NCBI GenBank assembly: GCA_947498765.1
Contig: CANMLG010000005.1
Span: 1-64,000, forward strand
Direction: 5' to 3'
Origin: an uncultured Aquimarina sp.
GTDB lineage: Bacteria; Bacteroidota; Bacteroidia; Flavobacteriales; Flavobacteriaceae
Length of the DNA stretch: 64,000 nt
Part shown: in pieces, positions 17,748 to 26,335 of the stretch
Layout: each line of letters starts with the position of its first letter
Position numbering within the stretch: the first letter of the stretch is position 1
Translations under genes and position numbers: made by a program
Notes under the pieces: model-generated
Told to the model about the DNA's origin: nothing
The model's database searches: none
The model's input: only the letters and a program-made list of their open reading frames with translations

Positions 17748-18044
17748 ATGTCTATAACAAAACAATTTTTAAAATCTAAACCTGAGTGTAAAGTTACTTT
17801 TGTTTGGAATGCAAAAGAAGCTAAATCCGTTACAGTTGCAGGTGATTTCAATAATTGGGAAACTACTCAGCTTCCTTTAAAAAAATTAAAAAACGGCACT
17901 TTTAAGGGCTCTATTAATTTACCTGTGCAAAACTCTTTTCAATTTAAATATTTTGTCGACAATTCATGGGTTAATGATGATAATGCTGATAATTATGTGT
18001 GGAATGATTTTGCAGGAAGCGAAAATAGTGTGATTGAATTGTAA
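17748..18044 (+). CDS. Stand-alone CBM48/isoamylase early-set domain protein
   Basis: This 98-aa cytoplasmic protein consists of one glycogen-binding-type domain: CKVTFVWNAKEAKSVTVAGDFNNWE, then LKKLKNGTFKGSINLP and FQFKYFVDNSWVNDDNAD. CBM48 domains bind alpha-glucans and are usually fused to branching or debranching enzymes or AMPK subunits. Here it is alone, with no signal peptide and no glycogen genes nearby, so its partner is unknown. Convergent with the beta-barrel gene. Confidence 0.9.
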   Translation: MSITKQFLKSKPECKVTFVWNAKEAKSVTVAGDFNNWETTQLPLKKLKNGTFKGSINLPVQNSFQFKYFVDNSWVNDDNADNYVWNDFAGSENSVIEL

Positions 18045-18143
18045 TCAAATTTTCAGTTTTACACCTACAAGTTAATTTATTTTCTATCCTAAAAATAGAA
18101 AACAAAATCTTACACCCTCTTGAGAATACCTTAAACGCAATTG

Positions 18144-20426
18144 CTAGTTAATTCTTTTTAAATTATCATCAACTTCTTTTGATTTAAGTGTATCTAACTT
18201 TTTTAAGCTTCCGAAAAAATATCTTATGGTAAAATTTACTCCTTGATTATCTGAAAAAAAAGCTGTATTTGATGAAAAATCGTTTAATCTTGAGCTATTT
18301 TGGTAATCAGTTTGTTTAAGAATATCATTAAAACGAACAGCAAAAGTCCATTTTTTTGAAGGTTTTAAATTTATTCCAGCATTAATTGACAGTTGTGGTT
18401 TTGTTATAAAAATATATTCTTTTGATCTTGATGTTCCCCATAAATTTAAATTTAGTGCTATTCTACTATTCAGTTTAAAATCATGGTTGGTATACCAATA
18501 AAATTGCTTAAAAACCCAATCATCTATAATTTGACTTGCTCTTATACTAAACAAAGAAAATGTATCCCAAAATTTATATTTAAATACTTTTCTTATGTCT
18601 AAAAAAACTTCTTGTTGTTTGCTAATATTAAAAGAACTATAAACAATTTTTTGATTTTTATCATTAAAGCTAGATCCAAAGAACACTGGATTTAACCTGT
18701 GGTAATAACTTAACTTTGTATTAAAATTAAACAATTGAATTTCTGCATTAAAGTTATTTAAATGACTTGGGATTAAATTTGGATTATTTACAAACTCTAG
18801 AAAAGGATGAATAAAAACATTACCTACATTAAAATTAGAAAAATTAAGTCGCTGTATACTTTTTTTATAATCTAGTTTAAAATAATCTTGATCGTTTATT
18901 GTATACTTTACTTGAACATTCGGAAAATACCCTATTCTCGATTTTTTCAAATCATTATTTAAAGTAATCGTATTTTCTAACCTTGCGCCTATATCAATAT
19001 ACCATTTACTATAACTTTTGCCAATCTGAAAATAAATAGCATGTCTTTCTTCTTTATACTTGCTTTCTATATCTTTTTGTTTATCAATTTTAAAAAAAGA
19101 ATGATTCGTGTTTTTAGAAATTTGCCCTCCCAATAAGTAATTAAATAGATCATTCTCTTTATCTTCATAATCTAATTTTACCCCAAAAGCATCTACCTCA
19201 AATTCAAATAATCTATTTTGAAATAAGTCAAGTGTTTTTTTATTGACATCACTAAAAATTTGACTGTTAATTTGCGTTTTAAAATATGTTGATTGGATCC
19301 CTAAAAACAAGTTTTTATTTTCAGTAAATTCATTAAAATAACTCAATTTAGAAGTTGTAAATCTTCTAAAACCATTTTGATCATTTATACTATTAATGGT
19401 TTGCTTAATACTATTAGTGCTATGATTTGTATTTGAAAACAATTTAAAAGGCTCAGTTTGTAATTTATTCAAAGTAGTTATGGTTACATAATCAGTTTCA
19501 TTTATTTTTAAACTTCCATTAAAACCAACTATAAATTGAGCTCTTTTAGTTGTTCCTTTTGTATGATGCCTTGAAAACAAACTTCCACCGTCAACACTAC
19601 TTACAGACTTATTTCCTTCCCAAATTTGCAATTGATTATATGCTGTATTTACTCTAAAACTTGTTGTTCTTGTTTTATAATTAAATGCACCATTTAACAA
19701 GTTACTAAAACGACGTTTTCGCGATATACTCTCGGACAAGGTTGCACTACTCCCGTTTTGTTTTTGTTTTCTTGTTTTAAACAAAAGCACTTTATTTCCA
19801 TTAGCTTCATATTTAGCTACTGGGTTCTCTATCAATTCTACACTCAAAATTTCGTCTACAGACAAACTGCTTAGCTCCTCTTGACTTATTAATTGATTAT
19901 CTAAATACAATAGTGGAATTCCTTCACCTAACAAAGTAATCTGTTCCGTGACTGGATCTACTTGTACTTTTGGCATTTTTATTAAAATATCCTTGAGCGA
20001 AGCTTCATTTTCTAAAAAGCTTCCTTTAACAACAGCCAATACATTAGCTCCGTTTTGTTTAAAAGTTGATTTTTTTGTTGAAATTACCACCTCTTTTAAA
20101 GCTACATTAACTTTATCCAATATAATCTTTACCTGTTTTTTTTTATTTAAAACAAATATTTCTTCATAAAGTTTACTGTCTTTTACTTTAATAGTAACTA
20201 CATAAGTTTCTAAAGGTAATTTTGAAAACAAAAATATGCCCTCATCAATTTCCCTCACATACATTGCACCAGTAACTAATGATTTTAAAATAACTGTTCC
20301 CTCATTTATTAAATCACCTGAATTACTATAAACCTCCCCTTCGAGGCTTACCAATTGCTGCGAAAAACAATACATCGGAAAACTAAGAATTACTAAAAAA
20401 AATATTCTTAAAAGAGCCATACCCAT
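18144..20426 (-). CDS. Outer-membrane beta-barrel receptor with carboxypeptidase-like N-terminal domain
   Basis: This 760-aa protein has a signal peptide (about 1-22, MYCFSQ), an N-terminal carboxypeptidase-regulatory-like beta domain (about 25-110: LEGEVYSNSGDLINEGTVIL), a plug-like segment (DILIKMPKVQVDPVTEQITLLGEG..LYLDNQLIS..LSVDEILSVELIENPVAKYEANG) and a long barrel ending with NDILKQTDYQN..FTIRYFFG. It resembles the TonB-dependent-receptor-like OMP_b-brl_3 group, which are smaller than SusC proteins and have no SusD partner; none is adjacent here. It lies 64 bp downstream of the LuxR gene, so regulation by that protein is possible. Confidence 0.88.
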   Translation of the reverse strand: MGMALLRIFFLVILSFPMYCFSQQLVSLEGEVYSNSGDLINEGTVILKSLVTGAMYVREIDEGIFLFSKLPLETYVVTIKVKDSKLYEEIFVLNKKKQVKIILDKVNVALKEVVISTKKSTFKQNGANVLAVVKGSFLENEASLKDILIKMPKVQVDPVTEQITLLGEGIPLLYLDNQLISQEELSSLSVDEILSVELIENPVAKYEANGNKVLLFKTRKQKQNGSSATLSESISRKRRFSNLLNGAFNYKTRTTSFRVNTAYNQLQIWEGNKSVSSVDGGSLFSRHHTKGTTKRAQFIVGFNGSLKINETDYVTITTLNKLQTEPFKLFSNTNHSTNSIKQTINSINDQNGFRRFTTSKLSYFNEFTENKNLFLGIQSTYFKTQINSQIFSDVNKKTLDLFQNRLFEFEVDAFGVKLDYEDKENDLFNYLLGGQISKNTNHSFFKIDKQKDIESKYKEERHAIYFQIGKSYSKWYIDIGARLENTITLNNDLKKSRIGYFPNVQVKYTINDQDYFKLDYKKSIQRLNFSNFNVGNVFIHPFLEFVNNPNLIPSHLNNFNAEIQLFNFNTKLSYYHRLNPVFFGSSFNDKNQKIVYSSFNISKQQEVFLDIRKVFKYKFWDTFSLFSIRASQIIDDWVFKQFYWYTNHDFKLNSRIALNLNLWGTSRSKEYIFITKPQLSINAGINLKPSKKWTFAVRFNDILKQTDYQNSSRLNDFSSNTAFFSDNQGVNFTIRYFFGSLKKLDTLKSKEVDDNLKRIN

Positions 20427-20489
20427 AAATTTGATTTCTGTTCAAAAAAAATCAAATCTTTATTAAAGCCTTTTAAATAGGGGGATGAA

Positions 20490-21221
20490 TTAGGTACTAG
20501 TCTGGGTACTATTTTTAAATTTCAACATCAATTCCTTTCGGTTTGATATTTCCAATTTTTGGTACAAGTTGGTAATATGGGTTTTTACAGTATTCAAACT
20601 TACAAATAAAGCTTCGGCAATTTCTTTATTACTTTTACCTTCTAAAATAAAATCTTTAACCTTTTTTTCTTGAACACTTAATACCAAATCAGGATTTACT
20701 TTATTTGAAGATTTTTTCAAAACTAGCCTTACCAATAAACCTACAAGAATCAATAACAGTACCCAATTAATTCCTTTGCTCAAAGCATATTTTTTTTGAA
20801 TTTTGGTAATCTGATATTTGACAAGCTTGTTTTCCAAAAAAGCATATTCTTCAAACTGTATATCACTTTCTTTTAACTCCTCTAAAAGCAATAAATAATA
20901 TGCTGTATTTAATAAAATATCTTTGTCAAGTAATTGCTTTCGGTCCAGTTCTTTTATACTGACCAATTTAACTGCCAATATTTGCAATGAATCTTTTGTG
21001 TATTGCCGAACTTCATCTAAATATAATTTTTGCTTTATATTTTTAGCAGACAATTTCTTTTTAAAGGTATGCAGTTTTTTTAATTCTAATTTTGATGCTA
21101 ATGCTAATTTTGGCGTTATTTTTTGTTCAACAACTTGAGCATCCCAATAAGTATTCTTAGCACTACCAAATAGCATTTGTAGCGTAAAAAAAATGAGTAT
21201 CACAAAAGTAGAATGTTTCAT
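20490..21221 (-). CDS. Membrane-anchored LuxR-type transcriptional regulator
   Basis: This 243-aa protein has a signal peptide or N-terminal anchor (about 1-21), a helical charged periplasmic region (about 22-150), one transmembrane helix (about 151-168, INWVLLLILVGLLVRLVL) and a C-terminal LuxR helix-turn-helix (about 182-235: LSVQEKKVKDFILEGKSNKE, IAEALFVSLNTVKTHITNLY). This layout puts the DNA-binding domain in the cytoplasm and the rest outside, as a one-component regulator. Its ATG overlaps the thyA stop codon (TAATG), so translation is coupled to thyA. The next gene encodes an outer-membrane barrel. The signal sensed is unknown. Confidence 0.88.
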   Translation of the reverse strand: MKHSTFVILIFFTLQMLFGSAKNTYWDAQVVEQKITPKLALASKLELKKLHTFKKKLSAKNIKQKLYLDEVRQYTKDSLQILAVKLVSIKELDRKQLLDKDILLNTAYYLLLLEELKESDIQFEEYAFLENKLVKYQITKIQKKYALSKGINWVLLLILVGLLVRLVLKKSSNKVNPDLVLSVQEKKVKDFILEGKSNKEIAEALFVSLNTVKTHITNLYQKLEISNRKELMLKFKNSTQTST

Positions 21222-22045
21222 TATACCGAAACTTTACCTTTAATATGTGGGTGGTGCTCATAACCTACAAGCTCAAAATCTTCGAACGTAAAATCAAATA
21301 GATCTGTTTTTTTAGGATTCATTTTTATTTTAGGCAATGGTTTAGGCGATCTTGAAAGTTGTAATTCCAATTGTTCCACATGATCATTATATATGTGCGC
21401 GTCACCAAAAGTATGAATAAACTCTCCTGCTTTATAACCACAAACTTGAGCCATCATTTCTGTTAAAAGTGCATATGAAGCTATATTAAATGGTACTCCC
21501 AAAAATATATCGGCACTACGCTGATATAATTGACATGACAATTTCCCATCAGCTACATAAAACTGAAAAAAGGCATGACAAGGCGGTAAAGCTGCTTTTC
21601 CGTTAGCAACATTTTCAGAAAATGATACCGAGGTATCTGGCATTACGGATGGGTTCCAGGCAGAAACTAACATCCTACGACTATTTGGATTCTTTTTTAG
21701 CGTAGCTATAATTTCTTTAATTTGATCAATTTCTTCATTATTCCAATTACGCCATTGATGACCGTAAACAGGTCCTAAATTCCCATTTTCATCAGCCCAT
21801 TCATTCCAAATACGCACTCCATGATCAGATAAATACTTTATGTTTGTATCTCCTTTTAAAAACCAAAGCAATTCATATACAACAGACTTAAAATGTACTT
21901 TTTTGGTGGTTACCATAGGAAAGCCTTCTGATAAATCAAAACGCATTTGGTAACCAAAAACACTACGTGTTCCGGTTCCCGTACGATCTCCTTTTACTGC
22001 ACCATTGTCCATTACATGCTTTACTAAGTCTAAATATTGCTTCAT
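21221..22045 (-). CDS. thyA: Thymidylate synthase
   Basis: ThyA methylates dUMP to dTMP with methylene-tetrahydrofolate. The 274-aa protein carries [19 protein letters not shown] (20-38), the catalytic C156 in [13 protein letters not shown], and [27 protein letters not shown] (as family landmark, about 175-200). All key parts are present. The stop codon overlaps the start of the LuxR-type gene. Confidence 0.98.
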   Translation of the reverse strand: MKQYLDLVKHVMDNGAVKGDRTGTGTRSVFGYQMRFDLSEGFPMVTTKKVHFKSVVYELLWFLKGDTNIKYLSDHGVRIWNEWADENGNLGPVYGHQWRNWNNEEIDQIKEIIATLKKNPNSRRMLVSAWNPSVMPDTSVSFSENVANGKAALPPCHAFFQFYVADGKLSCQLYQRSADIFLGVPFNIASYALLTEMMAQVCGYKAGEFIHTFGDAHIYNDHVEQLELQLSRSPKPLPKIKMNPKKTDLFDFTFEDFELVGYEHHPHIKGKVSV

Positions 22046-22178
22046 TTTATGAGGTGTATGTTTATCATTTCATTTATAAAAATAAGATGACATTTTTATA
22101 AGGCCAAAAATATTAAATAGGCAATTATAGTTTACTTAAAAAAATAAATAAGATTAACAATTTTGTAAACATTGTATC

Positions 22179-22202
22179 AAAAAAAAGCAGTCAATGACTG
22201 CT
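22179..22202 (-). terminator. Terminator overlapping the nuclease stop codon
   Basis: Minus strand: hairpin with 7-bp arms AGCAGTC / GACTGCT (22202-22196 and 22192-22186) and a 3-nt loop, then a U-tract (A-run 22179-22186). The right arm includes the last two bases of the stop codon region of the bifunctional nuclease gene. Confidence 0.85.
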
Positions 22203-22821
22203 AATTTCTATTTGATATTTCATCACGAAGTCGTGCTGCTTTTTCGTAGTCTTCATCCGATACTGCCTTATCTAATAGTTTATAAAGCTCATCAACCGTT
22301 AAATTCTTAAAATCAGCAGATGATGACACTATACCTACCGAACTTGTGTCTTCAACTGTTTCCGATGGTCCTTCTACATTTTCTGACAAAAACTCTCCAT
22401 CGGATTGTTGCTTTAAATAAATCCCTGCTTGATCTAATATATTTTTATATGTAAAAATAGGTGCTTTAAAACGCAAAGCTAAGGCAATAGCATCACTAGT
22501 TCGGGCATCAATAATCTCTTCAATACCATCACGCTCACATATTATACTGGAATAAAAAACACCATCAACAAGCTTATGAATAATCACTTGCTTAACTATT
22601 ACATCAAACCTATCTGCAAAATTTTTAAACAAATCATGCGTCAAAGGTCTAGGAGGTCTTATTTCTTTTTCTAAAGCAATAGCAATGGATTGTGCTTCAA
22701 AAGCACCGATTACAATAGGCAATTTCCGCTCCCCTTCCATTTCACTTAAAATAAGTGCATAAGCTCCATTTTGGGTCTGACTGTAAGAAATCCCTCTAAT
22801 ATTTAAACGTACTAAACTCAT
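22201..22821 (-). CDS. Bifunctional nuclease domain protein (DUF151) with UVR motif
   Basis: This 206-aa protein has a DUF151 bifunctional nuclease domain (about 1-140: LPIVIGAFEAQSIAIALE, RPLTHDLFKNF, IDARTSDAIALALRF) and a C-terminal UvrB/UvrC-type motif (about 168-206: LYKLLDKAVSDEDYEKAARL). The family was named for DNase and RNase activity reported in plant and mycobacterial members. It lies downstream of etfBA beyond that operon's terminator and upstream of thyA; this neighbourhood is common in Flavobacteriaceae. Confidence 0.93.
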   Translation of the reverse strand: MSLVRLNIRGISYSQTQNGAYALILSEMEGERKLPIVIGAFEAQSIAIALEKEIRPPRPLTHDLFKNFADRFDVIVKQVIIHKLVDGVFYSSIICERDGIEEIIDARTSDAIALALRFKAPIFTYKNILDQAGIYLKQQSDGEFLSENVEGPSETVEDTSSVGIVSSSADFKNLTVDELYKLLDKAVSDEDYEKAARLRDEISNRN

Positions 22822-22878
22822 ATATTGATAACAATGTTAAGCTAAATTCGGCATAATTTTTCTATTTAAGAAAGAAAA

Positions 22879-22909
22879 AACCGTATAAAAAATGAAGTTT
22901 TATACGGTT
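22879..22909 (-). terminator. Terminator of the etfBA operon
   Basis: Perfect 12-bp arms (22879-22890 and 22898-22909; core CCGTATAAAA / TTTTATACGG), 7-nt loop, U-rich on the minus-strand 3' side only. It is about 175 bp downstream of etfA, leaving an unusually long 3' untranslated region. Confidence 0.82.
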
Positions 22910-23084
22910 ACTGTACTAAAAGTTTGATTTTATCATCTTAAAAAAAACTAAACTGCTTTAAATTCAATTCATATTATACAAAATCAACACATTAGACAAT
23001 TATACACAGTTTTTTTTAACACTATGCTTTTGACAAACATTAAATATGTTGTTTCTGCTTCACTAAGAAATCAAAATAACCAAT

Positions 23085-24044
23085 TTAATTAGCTGATTTA
23101 AAAACTTTTAACTTTTCAATTAATTGTGGTATTACCTCAAAAGCATCTCCTACTACACCATAATCTGCTGCTTTAAAAAATGGAGCTTCTGGATCTGTGT
23201 TTACAACTACTTTTACCTTACTAGCATTAATACCAGCCAAATGTTGAATAGCTCCAGAAATACCTACCGCTATATACAAATTTGTAGCTACCGGTTTCCC
23301 TGTTTGTCCAACGTGTTCCGAATGTGGCCTCCACCCCATATCACTTACAGGTTTTGAACATGCTGTGGCAGCTCCTAAAACATCTGCTAATTCTTCAATT
23401 AAATGCCAATTTTCTGGACCTTTTAATCCACGTCCGCCGGACACTACCACTTCAGCATCAGCTATACTTACTTTATCAGTAGCTTTATCAATACTAACAA
23501 CTTCTAAACTTCCTCCATCTACACTAGGCGAAAAAACTTCAGTTGTAGCCGTAACATTAGCCTCTTTTAAACCATAAGCATTGCTAGAAACACAAATTAC
23601 TTTAATAGCTGAATTTAATTGCGTATCCTGAAACGCTTTATTAGTAAAAGCCGTACGCTCAACCACAAAAGGACTTGTTGATTTTGGTAACCCCACTACA
23701 TTTGAGGCTACTGCCGCATTTAATGCTACTCCTAATAAAGGTGCTGCATATTTACTATTGGTGGAAGAACTTAAAACAACTACCTGACTACCTTCTGCTT
23801 TAGCTGCCTGCTCAATAACACTTGAGTAAGCTTTTGCTTGAAACTTTGTTAAGGTATCATCTGATACTTGAAGCACTTTTGAAACACCATAATTCCCCAA
23901 AACAGCTACATCATCAACATTTATAGTAACAGCTGTTACAGTGGTTCCTAATGCATCAGCTACTCCTTTAGCATATGATGCTACTTCAAAAACCCCTTTA
24001 CGTAAGCTTCCATTATCACTTTCGGCATATATTAAAACTGACAT
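23085..24044 (-). CDS. etfA: Electron transfer flavoprotein subunit alpha
   Basis: EtfA carries FAD and accepts electrons from acyl-CoA and other dehydrogenases. The 319-aa protein has the ETF alpha FAD-binding C-terminal domain: VVSGGRGLKGPENW, ATACSKPVSDMGWRPHSEHV, QTGKPVATNLYIAVGISGAI, NTDPEAPFFKAADYGVVGD. It lies 57 bp downstream of etfB in a two-gene operon. Confidence 0.98.
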   Translation of the reverse strand: MSVLIYAESDNGSLRKGVFEVASYAKGVADALGTTVTAVTINVDDVAVLGNYGVSKVLQVSDDTLTKFQAKAYSSVIEQAAKAEGSQVVVLSSSTNSKYAAPLLGVALNAAVASNVVGLPKSTSPFVVERTAFTNKAFQDTQLNSAIKVICVSSNAYGLKEANVTATTEVFSPSVDGGSLEVVSIDKATDKVSIADAEVVVSGGRGLKGPENWHLIEELADVLGAATACSKPVSDMGWRPHSEHVGQTGKPVATNLYIAVGISGAIQHLAGINASKVKVVVNTDPEAPFFKAADYGVVGDAFEVIPQLIEKLKVFKSAN

Positions 24045-24101
24045 ACTTTTATATTTTAAATACTGAATGATTCAGTATATTTTGTTTGACAAAAATTACA
24101 A

Positions 24102-24848
24102 TTAAATTACTTTAGCTTCATTATGCAACAAGCTAATCAGCTCATCTAAATTATCAGCTGGCACTAAAGTTACACTTCCTTTTGGAGCTGGTTTAGAAAA
24201 TGAAACCGGTTCTGATTGACTTACACTACCCGTAGGCTCTACAACACTAAGTGGCTTTTTTCGAGCCATCATAATTCCTCTCATATTCGGAATTCTTAAA
24301 TCACTCTCTTCAACCAAACCTTTTTGTCCACCTATTACTAAAGGTAAAGCTGCTTTTATAGTTTCTTTTCCTCCATCAATTTCGCGTATAGCTGTAGCCG
24401 AATTACCATCAACTTCTAAACTAATACACGTATTTATAAAATTAGCATCCAATAAAGCGGCCAACATTCCTGGCACTACACCTCCATTATAATCAATAGA
24501 CTCACGACCTGCTATAATCAAATCATAACCTCCATTTTTTGTTACCGCTGCTAATTCTTGAGCAACAAACAAACTATCACTAGGGTTTGCATTAATACGG
24601 ATAGCATTATCCGCACCTATTGCTAAACATTTTCTGATGGTAGGCTCTGTTTCTGGACCTCCAACGTTAACTACATCAACACTAGCGCCTTGTTTTTCCT
24701 TAAACCACATGGCACGAGTTAATCCAAACTCATCATTCGGATTGATTATAAAGGATACTCCATTTGTATCAAATTTGATATCTCCCTCAGTAAAATTGAT
24801 TTTTGAAGTCGTGTCTGGCACATGACTTATGCAAACTAATATTTTCAC
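24102..24848 (-). CDS. etfB: Electron transfer flavoprotein subunit beta
   Basis: EtfB is the AMP-binding partner of EtfA. The 248-aa protein has MKILVCISHVPDTTSKI, FIINPNDEFGLTRAMWF, the FAD/AMP loop AGRESIDYNGGVVPGMLAALL (family landmark, about 127-147) and IREIDGGKETIKAALP. It is first in the etfBA operon. On the minus strand a -7 box TACTTTTG (24912-24905) with TTG 16 bp further upstream may be its promoter. It is divergent from pdhB across a 347-bp region with a 42-bp palindrome. Confidence 0.98.
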   Translation of the reverse strand: MKILVCISHVPDTTSKINFTEGDIKFDTNGVSFIINPNDEFGLTRAMWFKEKQGASVDVVNVGGPETEPTIRKCLAIGADNAIRINANPSDSLFVAQELAAVTKNGGYDLIIAGRESIDYNGGVVPGMLAALLDANFINTCISLEVDGNSATAIREIDGGKETIKAALPLVIGGQKGLVEESDLRIPNMRGIMMARKKPLSVVEPTGSVSQSEPVSFSKPAPKGSVTLVPADNLDELISLLHNEAKVI

Positions 24849-24904
24849 AGTAAGTATTTTAAATTAGTACATTTTAAATTTGTATAAGAATTCATTTAAT
24901 ATTC

Positions 24905-24931
24905 CAAAAGTAAGCATATATAATGTCTCAA
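24905..24931 (-). promoter_or_regulatory. Putative etfB promoter
   Basis: Minus strand: TTG (24931-24929), 16-bp spacer, -7 box TACTTTTG (24912-24905). The spacer is short for the Bacteroidota consensus, hence the low score. Confidence 0.5.
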
Positions 24932-25014
24932 AATTTTAGAAAATAATTCAACAATTTATCATTAAATCATTGATTTTACTACTCTTTTCTTATATATAAA
25001 CGAAGTTACAAATT

Positions 25015-25056
25015 AATTCGCAAAAATACTATGCATGCATAGTATTTTTGCGAATT
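25015..25056. repeat. 42-bp perfect palindrome with outward -7-like arms
   Basis: Each 21-bp arm is the exact reverse complement of the other, with no loop; the centre lies between 25035 and 25036 (ATGCATGCAT core). Each arm reads TATTTTTGCG outward, the same 10-mer found at the pdhB -7 box (25130-25139). No TTG-type -33 element is seen at the correct distance in either direction, and no T-run follows. It may be an operator or the recognition site of a dimeric protein; that is inference. Confidence 0.95.
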
Positions 25057-25106
25057 TTAACACTTCTAACTCCTAAAAAAATATTTTCAGATTCACCCTC
25101 TGCGAC

Positions 25107-25137
25107 TTGCCCTTACATAGTTGTTTTACTATTTTTG
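25107..25137 (+). promoter_or_regulatory. pdhB promoter
   Basis: -33 TTG (25107-25109), 20-bp spacer, -7 box TATTTTTG (25130-25137), followed by CGC. It fits the Bacteroidota sigma-A consensus, with a 5' untranslated leader of about 50 nt. Confidence 0.75.
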
Positions 25138-25195
25138 CGCTAGAGTAACTAAAACTAGTGTTCATTTTATGAAATGCTAAAATTTTTAAACTTAC

Positions 25196-26173
25196 ATGAA
25201 AACAATACAATTTAGAGAAGCTATTTGTGAAGCCATGTCTGAAGAGATGCGCAGAGACGAGTCTATTTATTTAATGGGTGAAGAAGTAGCAGAATATAAC
25301 GGTGCTTACAAGGCTAGTAAAGGAATGTTAGACGAGTTTGGAGCAAAACGTGTAATTGATACTCCAATTGCTGAACTTGGTTTTGCTGGTATCGCTGTAG
25401 GTAGTGCCATGAATGGCAATCGCCCTATTGTTGAATACATGACATTTAACTTTTCATTAGTTGGTATTGATCAAATTATTAACAACGCTGCTAAAATTCG
25501 TCAAATGTCTGGTGGACAATTTCCTTGTCCTATAGTTTTCAGAGGACCAACAGCTTCTGCTGGTCAATTAGGAGCTACGCATTCGCAAGCTTTTGAAAAT
25601 TGGTTTGCCAACACCCCTGGTTTAAAAGTTATTGTACCGTCAAACCCATACGATGCTAAAGGTTTATTAAAAGCTGCTATCCGTGATAATGATCCTGTTA
25701 TTTTTATGGAAAGTGAGCAAATGTATGGTGATAAAGGTGAAGTTCCAGAGGGGGAATACGTATTACCAATTGGTGTAGCGGATTTAAAAAGAGAAGGAAC
25801 TGATGTAACTATAGTTTCTTTTGGAAAAATAATAAAGGAAGCATACGTTGCTGCTGATAAGTTAGCTAAAGAAGGGATTTCATGTGAAATTATTGATTTA
25901 CGTACCGTACGTCCTTTAGATTTAGAAGCAATTTACAAATCTGTTAAAAAAACAAATAGACTTATAATATTAGAAGAGGCTTGGCCATTAGCTAATATTG
26001 CTTCTGAAATCACATACCAAGTACAACAAAATTGTTTTGACTACTTAGATGCGCCAGTAATTAAAATAAATACTGCGGACACTCCCGCACCATACTCGCC
26101 TACACTATTAGCCGAATGGCTACCAAATAATGAAGATGTTATTAAAGCGGTAAAAAAAGTAATGTATAAATAA
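25196..26173 (+). CDS. pdhB: Pyruvate dehydrogenase E1 component subunit beta
   Basis: PdhB forms the alpha2beta2 thiamine-diphosphate E1 that decarboxylates pyruvate for acetyl-CoA synthesis. The 325-aa length is that of the separate beta chain. Motifs: EAMSEEMRRDESIYLMGEEV, RVIDTPIAELGFAGIAVG, GQLGATHSQAFENWFANTPGL (family landmark, about 123-143) and IDLRTVRPLDLEAI. The alpha subunit (pdhA) and E2/E3 are outside the window. A terminator follows. Confidence 0.95.
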   Translation: MKTIQFREAICEAMSEEMRRDESIYLMGEEVAEYNGAYKASKGMLDEFGAKRVIDTPIAELGFAGIAVGSAMNGNRPIVEYMTFNFSLVGIDQIINNAAKIRQMSGGQFPCPIVFRGPTASAGQLGATHSQAFENWFANTPGLKVIVPSNPYDAKGLLKAAIRDNDPVIFMESEQMYGDKGEVPEGEYVLPIGVADLKREGTDVTIVSFGKIIKEAYVAADKLAKEGISCEIIDLRTVRPLDLEAIYKSVKKTNRLIILEEAWPLANIASEITYQVQQNCFDYLDAPVIKINTADTPAPYSPTLLAEWLPNNEDVIKAVKKVMYK

Positions 26174-26193
26174 TTTCTTTTTTTAAATTATAA

Positions 26194-26225
26194 CAAAAGC
26201 CTTCTTTTAAAAAGAGGGCTTTTTT
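26194..26225 (+). terminator. pdhB terminator
   Basis: Stem AGCCTTCTTTT / AAAAGAGGGCT with one G-T pair, preceded by A-tract and followed by T6. It lies 20 bp after the pdhB stop. Confidence 0.88.
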
Positions 26226-26335
26226 ATTTTCTTTTCTTTCTAAAAACAAATGTTCACAAAATTTTAGGGTTTTTGATCTTAATGTTGTTTTAGAACAAAC
26301 TGATTCCAACAAATAATTAATAACAGGTAGTTAAA

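Larger units (their letters stand above)
24849..25195. other. Divergent etfB-pdhB intergenic region
   Basis: 347 bp without a gene. It holds the putative etfB promoter (24905-24931, minus strand), a 42-bp perfect palindrome (25015-25056) and the pdhB promoter (25107-25137). The rest is AT-rich and shows no further structure. Confidence 0.85.

Noticed and set aside
18079..18103. TTTTCTAT/ATAGAAAA stem between the CBM48 and barrel genes as a terminator
   Set aside because: The stem is almost entirely A-T and short, so it is too weak to call.
22046..22200. Possible small RNA between the nuclease and thyA genes
   Set aside because: Only the nuclease terminator is visible; no promoter of its own was found.
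25015..25056. 42-bp palindrome as an intrinsic terminator
   Set aside because: It has no T-run on either strand and lies between two divergently transcribed genes, so no transcript should end there.
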